From positions 28,402,406 through 28,466,405 of the forward strand of contig CM040745.1 in the NCBI GenBank assembly GCA_022829145.1: 64,000 bases of DNA. The letters are read 5' to 3'. A program made the position numbers and the translations under genes. The notes below the pieces were generated by a model. It ran no database searches and had not been told where the DNA came from. It saw nothing but the letters and a program-made list of their open reading frames with translations. Origin of the DNA: Albula goreensis (Eukaryota; Chordata; Actinopteri; Albuliformes; Albulidae). Shown here in pieces: positions 57,704-64,000 of the stretch (positions within the stretch are counted from its first letter, which is position 1; each line of letters opens with the position of its first letter).

Positions 57704-57790
57704 GTGTGCTCACTGTGGGACAGGCGCTTACAGAAGCTGCTCAGGGTGACTGACAGCTCTGGCTCATTCCCCCAAAGGCACAATCTGCTG

Positions 57791-57800
57791 ACAGGAAGTG
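57791..57800 (+). promoter_or_regulatory. cd247: ETS-type site upstream of cd247
   Basis: ACAGGAAGTG is a good ETS-family core, about 145 bp before the cd247 start codon. In mammals the ETS factor Elf-1 is known to act on the CD3 zeta promoter. The functional call is inference. Confidence 0.4.
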
Positions 57801-60800
57801 GCTCCTCTCTCTACAACTCCACCTGCTAACTGCATGGGCTCTGGTCTCTAACGCATGGCCCAGTTTCTCAACCCTGAAGGGCTTCTCAGCTGTGGAGAGG
57901 AGTAGATTTTGGAGTGATCAGTTGATAAAATGATGGCTGTGGGTTAGGGGATTTAATGTTGGCCCCAGTTTACCACTGGGACAAGGCAAATGTCCATCTG
58001 GTGGTGAAGGTAAACAGCAATCAGTAAATTGCTCCTTCCCTCTTATCTTAGCATGCACAAACACTGTTCATCAATCTGTCTTACCAATTTTCACATTTCA
58101 CCAGACCAAACATCACACTGAAAACATGACCTTATACCCAATCCAATATTCCTGCTATGGGAATTGCCAGCAGCATTATGCTCATGTATCAGTGCAGTGT
58201 TGTACTTCTCCCCTCACTGTCTCTGGTGACTCATTCAGCATTACAGTGGGACTGGAGGATTTATGCAATCCACATACTCTTGTTATTCCACTGTTCCTTG
58301 AAATGGTATCTCTTTTAAGGAAACCCTGTATTTTGTGATACATTTGTGAGACAGGCAATGTTATATGGTCTTAAAAATAAAAATACTCTGACCTTTTTCT
58401 TATGAAAGAAACTCTCAGTCTCTAAATAATTGCTGCCTAAGTTTTAATGTGCCCTACAGTATTTGCTCATAGAGGTTGTGATCATTAATTAATTCATTCA
58501 AGGCAGTCCTGTAAATTAGACCTACCAAAAGTAATGCTTTCCATGCTAAATTGCCATTGCTGATGTAAAAAAAAATGCATTATACTATTTTTAGTATGAT
58601 GTATAATTACTAGTTTTTGAACTGTCATCTATGTAGAATACATTTCATGTTATATTAACAGAACAATGATGTCTAGTATGTGCTCACTAAAGCAGCTCTT
58701 GGGAGCCTGCTGTAATCAGAAGACAGAACAAAGCATTTTATTCTCACAAGGCGGTGTTACAATACGCTTTTGTCAACAAAGGGCCTCCTGCAAAGACAAA
58801 ATAGATCAATAGGCCCCTTCACCGAGCCTATCTCGTGAAAAATGCATACCTTTCTCATTACAAGTAGAACAAAGAGATGCCCCATTTTGCTCTTATAAAT
58901 GTGTTCCTGATGAACGACAGAAGATTATCTGACTTTTTCTTGTGGACTGGGACATCTCCCAACAGTAGAAAGAGAAAATTAGAAATGCTTTGATAACTAA
59001 AATTTAAAAGACTACAGAAAACAGAATGGTTTGACTTTCAAATAACTGAATAAAGGTAAGAATGGAAGATTACTCAAAATTGCATAGCATAATAATATGT
59101 CTCTGTATTTTCACAATGGCAAATTATGGATTATTCCATGAGTTTTGCATTTAGCTAATTAATAGTGTCAATTAAGTTTGACTGAGTGGCTAGAGAAACT
59201 TTGATCTTGATTTGACTTTTCCTGACAGTGACCTGCTCTAACCTATGTTCTGTATACACCTTTCATTTCACCATTCCTCTTGTTACTCATTCCTCTTGAT
59301 ATAGTTGTTTAATCTATTTTAGAAGAATGTGACGACCAGAGACAACAGAGATGCTGGTCCAAACTCTGTTGGCCTGTTGGGCTGATAGAAACAAATAACC
59401 ATAATTTAATAATTTAATAACAACAGAGACACTTTCCATCAAGCAAATGTCGAAGATAATGTTATCTGTTATTATGGTACTTAACCAGCAATTACAATTA
59501 AGTAGAGTCGCCTACAACACTAAAGATTAGGAAATACAGCAAAGTGAACTGTGATAAAGAAAAGGAACGATTTGTAAGCATGGACTCTCTGGAATGAGTG
59601 TAGCTCCATTGCTCTGGTAGTGCAACATTTTGTGATGTGAAATGTAAGCATCTCTAAACTACTCGGCTAAAATATTCTTTGAAGGACATGAAGTACCTCT
59701 AATTCTGTATAGGCGGTGCCACAGAAGAAAAGCCATGAGATTTAAATTATTGGTATATTGCTCATATGACAGTTACTTTATTTTCAACCATGCAACCACA
59801 CCGAAAGACTTGCATACTAAGTTTTTTGAAAGAGTGCATACATTCCATTATAGGTAAAACTAAAATGAATAAATAAAGCAGAACAAAGCGATACCCAATT
59901 TTAATGTTAGCAGTCTGACCATTTTTCTGCATTTTGTATTGCGGTGGGGGAAATCTCTGCTGGTGGACAGGAGTACATTTCTGATTGTGGTTTGGGTGTT
60001 ACTGGACTTGGAGCACACAGTCCAACAGCATACATCAATAGAAATGAACTAAACCAGTCTTCAGCATTAGTTGATCAAATTGTATTTTGCATGCTAGATG
60101 TTACTGTAAAGAAATTAAGAAGGGAATATTTACTATGGGGCAATATGATGGAAAGTAATTTTTCCATATTTGTATGGAAAATGGCAGAAGTCTTCCAATT
60201 GTTCAGATGTAATACACTCAAAAGCACTTTAAAGCTGATGGATTTTATTTCCGTTGAGGAACTGAAGTAGCTTGCGGGTGACCATGTGAGTGACCGCTGT
60301 GATTGTTGTGACACTGTCTTCAGAACATGATCGTATGTGTGTGTATTTTAATTAGTGTAAAGTGGTGAGTGTATCATGTGTGCTATGACTTTTTTCCCCA
60401 TTATGGTAAACTGGGTTTTGCAGCTTCTATTTCCAACAAACTCTCTTGGAAAAATGTTTGTATCTCAGTGAGACTAACCTGGCTGAATAAAATCTAAATA
60501 AAATACAATGAAACTAAAATGAAATACAATTCTGATAAATATTTAATATAGTAGCCTTACAGCTCACAGACAGAAGGATAATCATCTACATATTGAACAA
60601 CTTTACAAATTAATAAAAAAAAAAACATAATGAGGGTGGCAATAATAAATTATTCAAGAACACTCAACCAGTCAAAGGATGGCTCTACATACGTCGACGG
60701 AATTTCTGAACATTCGCACCGTTTGCTTTATCATCAAAGTTCAAACGGCATGCGTCTTACTTGCACCGCTCAGTCAGCAGCAGCAGCGCGTTTGCAACAT

Positions 60801-61132
60801 TTTAACATTAAAAATTGAGCAATATACTTCGTTATACAAATTATTCCGAGACAGGTGCGTTTGCAACTTAATTGTATGACATCAAAGGGTCCTAAACGGA
60901 GATAGAGGAGGCATGTACAACGTTTGGAATCTGACAAAAAAAAAAAAACCTTTCATCTGCAACATACTTGTCTGTTACAAATCTAACAGACGATGTGAAT
61001 AGTTTACGTATCTGTGATGTGCATGAAAAAAAGATAGCATGAAACCGAATGTAGTATATGAAGAAACAACAAATAATTGAGAAGTTAAATAAATATTTGA
61101 CAACTTTAATTTATACATTGTGAAAATGCTCA
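57801..61132. other. region upstream of cd247 without recognised genes
   Basis: AT-rich DNA with no recognised repeat. The longest frame is at 59944-60270 (108 codons, plus) and is treated as unproven. A short CpG-containing stretch lies at 60690-60870. An A12 run lies at about 60937-60948. Confidence 0.4.
59944..60270 (+). other. unidentified 108-codon ORF
   Basis: The frame opens with GTG rather than ATG and runs to TAG at 60268. It contains KLRREYLLWGNMMESNFSIF and ends LMDFISVEELK. The composition looks protein-like but no domain, start context or splice site is evident. It may be an old transposon fragment or chance. Confidence 0.2.
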
Positions 61133-61310
61133 TTACTTCAGATTCAAATGCTCCAGCGCTTCTTTTTCATTATGTCCCTGTTTATTATTTATTGATTTGT
61201 TGTTCCCATCCAATTTCTGGTCTTTAGCAAATTCTTTTATCCATCGTAACTTACAACGCGTACAAGTACATGAGCATTGTAACGTTTTTACGTGTGGGTG
61301 TGGGAATCTC
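61133..61310 (-). other. candidate terminal exon of an unknown minus-strand gene
   Basis: A TGCTGCACAG acceptor is followed by 59 codons to TAA at 61133. The text includes TLQCSCTCTRCKLRWIKEFA and a hydrophilic tail ending ALEHLNLK. The K-L-R-W-I-K-E-F stretch resembles the C-terminal helix of CXC chemokines such as CXCL12, but the usual ADP/IDP after the Cys is absent and no upstream exon was found. An ATTAAA (minus) lies at 61105-61110, close after the stop. Coding status is uncertain. Confidence 0.25.
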
Positions 61311-62381
61311 CTGTGCAGCATAACCAAGGCGTGAATGGTGAGCCCATTTGGGTACAATACTACATAATGCCCTTAGAAAAGCTATACCTATTCAGATACA
61401 GTATGCACAGTTTTACAGGAACACTGTCATTAATACAATGCACTGTAAACACAAAGTACAACAATTGTATACATCATGTGAAAATACAGTTATTTGTATT
61501 CTAATACAGTACAGCTCCTGTGACTATTTATACAGTTTGATATCAACAGCTCTACGGCTGGGAAAAGAACGTACATATTATAGAAGAATATATATTTTAC
61601 ATTGGAGATAAGTATGCTTTCATTTATGTTTTGTTTTGCTAAGTTGCAACAGAATGCTTTGTAGGATTGACTTTCAATCTTCATCATTCAGCTGCAATGA
61701 GGATGAAATCACATGAGTTTTTGCAAATACAGTAATTTCTGTAGTGTCATGAATGCTTTTGTTGATGATGCAAAAGCTTCATAAGCAGTAATTTATTGCA
61801 CAAGGGGAGTACCTATAGAAGTTAACCATTCTCTCTGACAGTGTACTGCTGCAAGAGGCTGAAGGCAGGACTCAGCTGAAGAGACGTAGTTGCAGAATTA
61901 GTTGTTTGTGGCAGCCATTGCTTTGTGAAAGAAGAATTTTAAGATAATCATTAAAATAATTGGGATTTCAACCTTGATTAAAACCTTCCTCGGTTCCCTT
62001 CGGTAGAAACTGTGCTCTGATATTATCACTAAATACTTAGTATTTCGTCTTGGTATCAGACAGTTGTTCTATGAAAAAGATTCTCAAATATTTTATGCAC
62101 TGTTTTATGCATTTCTGTAGAAGCACAGCCCTTTGTTTAGATTTCTCATGCAAACTCACTGATTGACAGTCAGACCACTGTCTAATACAGAACACAGTCA
62201 TGAGACTGTGAGTTTTTGTTCACCACTAATGTAGCAGCATTGGGCATGACTGTACATCTGTTTGGATTTTACACTGAATTCCAGAGATGAGTGTTTCAGT
62301 TAGGCAAGGTGTGAACATTTGAAGAAAGTGTAAAACTACAGCTCACACTGCAAAGCAATGAGTATGCACGCCCCAAAATGA

Positions 62382-62720
62382 TTAAAACCAATGTGAAATT
62401 AATTGCTCTTTTTTGGTCCATTTTCTGAAGACCTCCTGGCTCCACACTCTCTCAAACAATTCAGGGCACTCAAAATCCAAGGTCAATACGTTTTTTAAGC
62501 AAAAACATATGCTGAATTCTGCCATATAAAAATATTTAGCGATGAGCCATCTACAAGGTAACAAGTCCTTTTCTTCCATCTTAAGAGCAAGTCTCATGAG
62601 TTCAGCACCTGTTGCACTGAACTGATCAGAGATCAGCAAGGTGCAGGGCCACAACTGCGAATGCTCACAAATTCTCTCTCTGAGGATTGCATTTAAAAGA
62701 TAAACACCTATAAACAACAT
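62382..62720 (-). other. unidentified 112-codon ORF
   Basis: An ATG-initiated frame with protein-like content (ELMRLALKMEEKDLLPCRW, then FECPELFERVWSQEVFRKW). No family is recognised. It ends 340 bp above and 160 bp below any named element. It could be an exon, a transposase remnant or chance. Confidence 0.25.
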
Positions 62721-62880
62721 CCACTAGCCTGTCAACAAGTGTGAGAGGATCTGGAGAACCTCCAATCACTCTGAATCTGTTTTTGATCTTTTTTTCCTAA
62801 GCTTGCCTTTTTTTAATGAGTCACCCATCTCAAAAACAACATTTTTAGTTCAAAGCGAAAAAGAGCATACTGTACTTCTG

Positions 62881-63430
62881 GGGCCTCATTTATAAAATGG
62901 ACTTACGATCAATTTTGATCTTAAGTATGACGTACACAGAAAACCATGTACATGTAGTTATTTGTAAAACCTTACTTTGACATGGATCTTATCTGTGCTG
63001 CTGGTTATATTAGGAGTAATGCAGTTTGAGATGCATATGCATTGAAGCCTGTGGTGAACTTTGCATTAGCTTTATGAACAATTTCATAGGAATTATTAGT
63101 TAAAGGTGTGAGGAACTAACTGCCAGATGAAAGGTGTTTTGAATTAAAAGCAGGATGCAATATTCTATAAATAGTGTGTCAAATTAGAAAAAAGTAACCA
63201 TGGCTATTCCTGACTAAACCCTCATTTGTGCCAGCATTATATAAGGGGAAATCGCTGATTGAGATTTTTAGTTCACAGGTGCATAAGTTACAAATGGGCT
63301 TCTTAGAACCTGCGTAAGCATGGTTGTTTATTTTCAGTATCTTTTGTGAATTGAACGTAAGTGCACTGTTGGAAATGATCTTAAGATTACGTTCAAGTAT
63401 AAATCTAAGAAAATTTTTATAAATGAGGCT
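62881..63430. mobile_element. MITE with CCTCATTTATAAA inverted ends
   Basis: CCTCATTTATAAAA at about 62884-62897 is mirrored by TTTTTATAAATGAGG at about 63414-63428. Subterminal words of the type GATCTTAAG and TTAAGATTACG also recur inverted. A widespread family with the ends GGGGCCTCAT..TATAAA occurs in fish and amphibians. There is no transposase, and the minus-strand 93-codon ORF across its right half is a shadow. Confidence 0.65.
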
Positions 63431-63455
63431 GCAGGAGATATCAGGCTTTAGGTCA

Positions 63456-63543
63456 ACCAAGTCCTGTTGAAATTACCTGTTGATTTTAGGAATTTCTATT
63501 TTGAAAATCTAAAAATCAACAGGTAAATTCAACAGGACTTGGT
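63456..63543. repeat. near-perfect 32-bp inverted repeat
   Basis: The left arm 63456-63487 (starting ACCAAGTCCTGTTGAA) and the right arm 63512-63543 (ending TTCAACAGGACTTGGT) match with one mismatch, around a 24-base AT-rich loop. It lies 26 bp to the right of the MITE. It may be a small foldback element or the termini of another MITE. Confidence 0.85.
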
Positions 63544-63695
63544 GTTAATAACTCCAATATAATAACTTATGGCTAAACTTCACATAAAATGCTGAACCTT
63601 TATGCTCACTGATAAATCCTCAGTTTCATGTCTAATGTGGCAGCAATTAATACTACCATATTATGATTCGTAAAGAGGAGTGAGATAACATTGAA

Positions 63696-63956
63696 ATGAA
63701 CTGTAACTTGGGAAGATCATTTTCTGTTATGTGGGTGTTTAAGAGGCCTCTGTCTCAAGGTTTTACTATCTATAGACGCAGAGGCCAGAGGATGTTGCAA
63801 CCACTGCCCTGTGATCCTGTCGTGTCACCTCACTTCGACATCCGTTTGCAGAGGATGAGTTACCTTGGTGGGGGGGTTGGGGGCGTGGCATCAGACAACC
63901 CCTGCTCGAGTTGCACAGCTCGGAGTCTCCGTTCCCCTGCTGCCTCGGTGCGGTAA
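63696..63956 (+). other. GC-richer candidate exon at window edge
   Basis: An 86-codon frame ends at a GCG-GTAAGC donor-like site (about 63954). The text includes DIRLQRMSYLGGGVGGVASD and RSLRSPAASVR. The rise in GC content against AT-rich flanks is suggestive of a coding or promoter/first exon, but no family is recognised, and an equally open minus-strand frame overlaps it. Confidence 0.25.
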
Positions 63957-64000
63957 GCACCACCTGCATCTGTGCTAATCACAGAACACAGGCAAGATCT

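Overview
The window is vertebrate nuclear DNA, almost certainly from a ray-finned (teleost) fish. It has spliced genes with GT-AG introns, AT-rich intergenic DNA, teleost-type Tc1-like transposon copies, tRNA-derived SINEs and many microsatellites. Lineage below teleost cannot be fixed from this sequence. Three protein genes can be read exon by exon. They have the same order and orientation as human 1q24 (STYXL2/DUSP27, POU2F1, CD247).

Layout: 1-4.8 kb is gene-free flank with a decayed Tc1-like element (about 1243-2660) and a minus-strand SINE (about 3030-3255). styxl2 (+) runs 5380-11703 in five coding exons and encodes an 832-residue pseudophosphatase whose catalytic Cys is Ser. A candidate muscle-type promoter (E-box, MEF2/TATA-like box) lies at about 4860-4884. 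After 1.8 kb holding a long (TA)n tract, pou2f1 (+) runs 13508-35783 in 15 coding exons and encodes a 724-residue Oct-1 protein with complete POU-specific and POU homeodomains. Its 10.6-kb first intron holds palindromes, octamer sites and enhancer-like blocks. Its 3'UTR appears to be about 6.4 kb long and contains a (CTA)n tract and two poly(T) tracts of more than 30 bases.

cd247 (minus strand, 57647 down to 44777) faces pou2f1 tail to tail. Eight coding exons encode the T-cell receptor zeta chain, 156 residues or 182 with an in-frame alternative donor. It has a signal peptide, a transmembrane segment with the conserved Cys and Asp, and three ITAMs, each cut by a phase-0 intron at the same point. 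Its first exon lies 10.2 kb from the second; the intron holds a LINE/SINE-type repeat, a pogo/Tigger-like MITE, two SINEs and a broken Tc1-like transposase. The 58-64 kb end has no recognised gene, only a few ORFs or exon candidates, a MITE and a near-perfect 32-bp inverted repeat.

The genes are not an operon. STYXL2 is a muscle protein, POU2F1 a widespread octamer-binding transcription factor and CD247 a T/NK-cell signalling chain. The most notable points are excess octamer (ATGCAAAT) sites around the Oct-1 gene, including one 64 bp before its start codon, the cd247 alternative splice donor, and the unexplained short exon candidates at the right end. I see no convincing new multi-gene system. 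Counts and junctions were made by eye.
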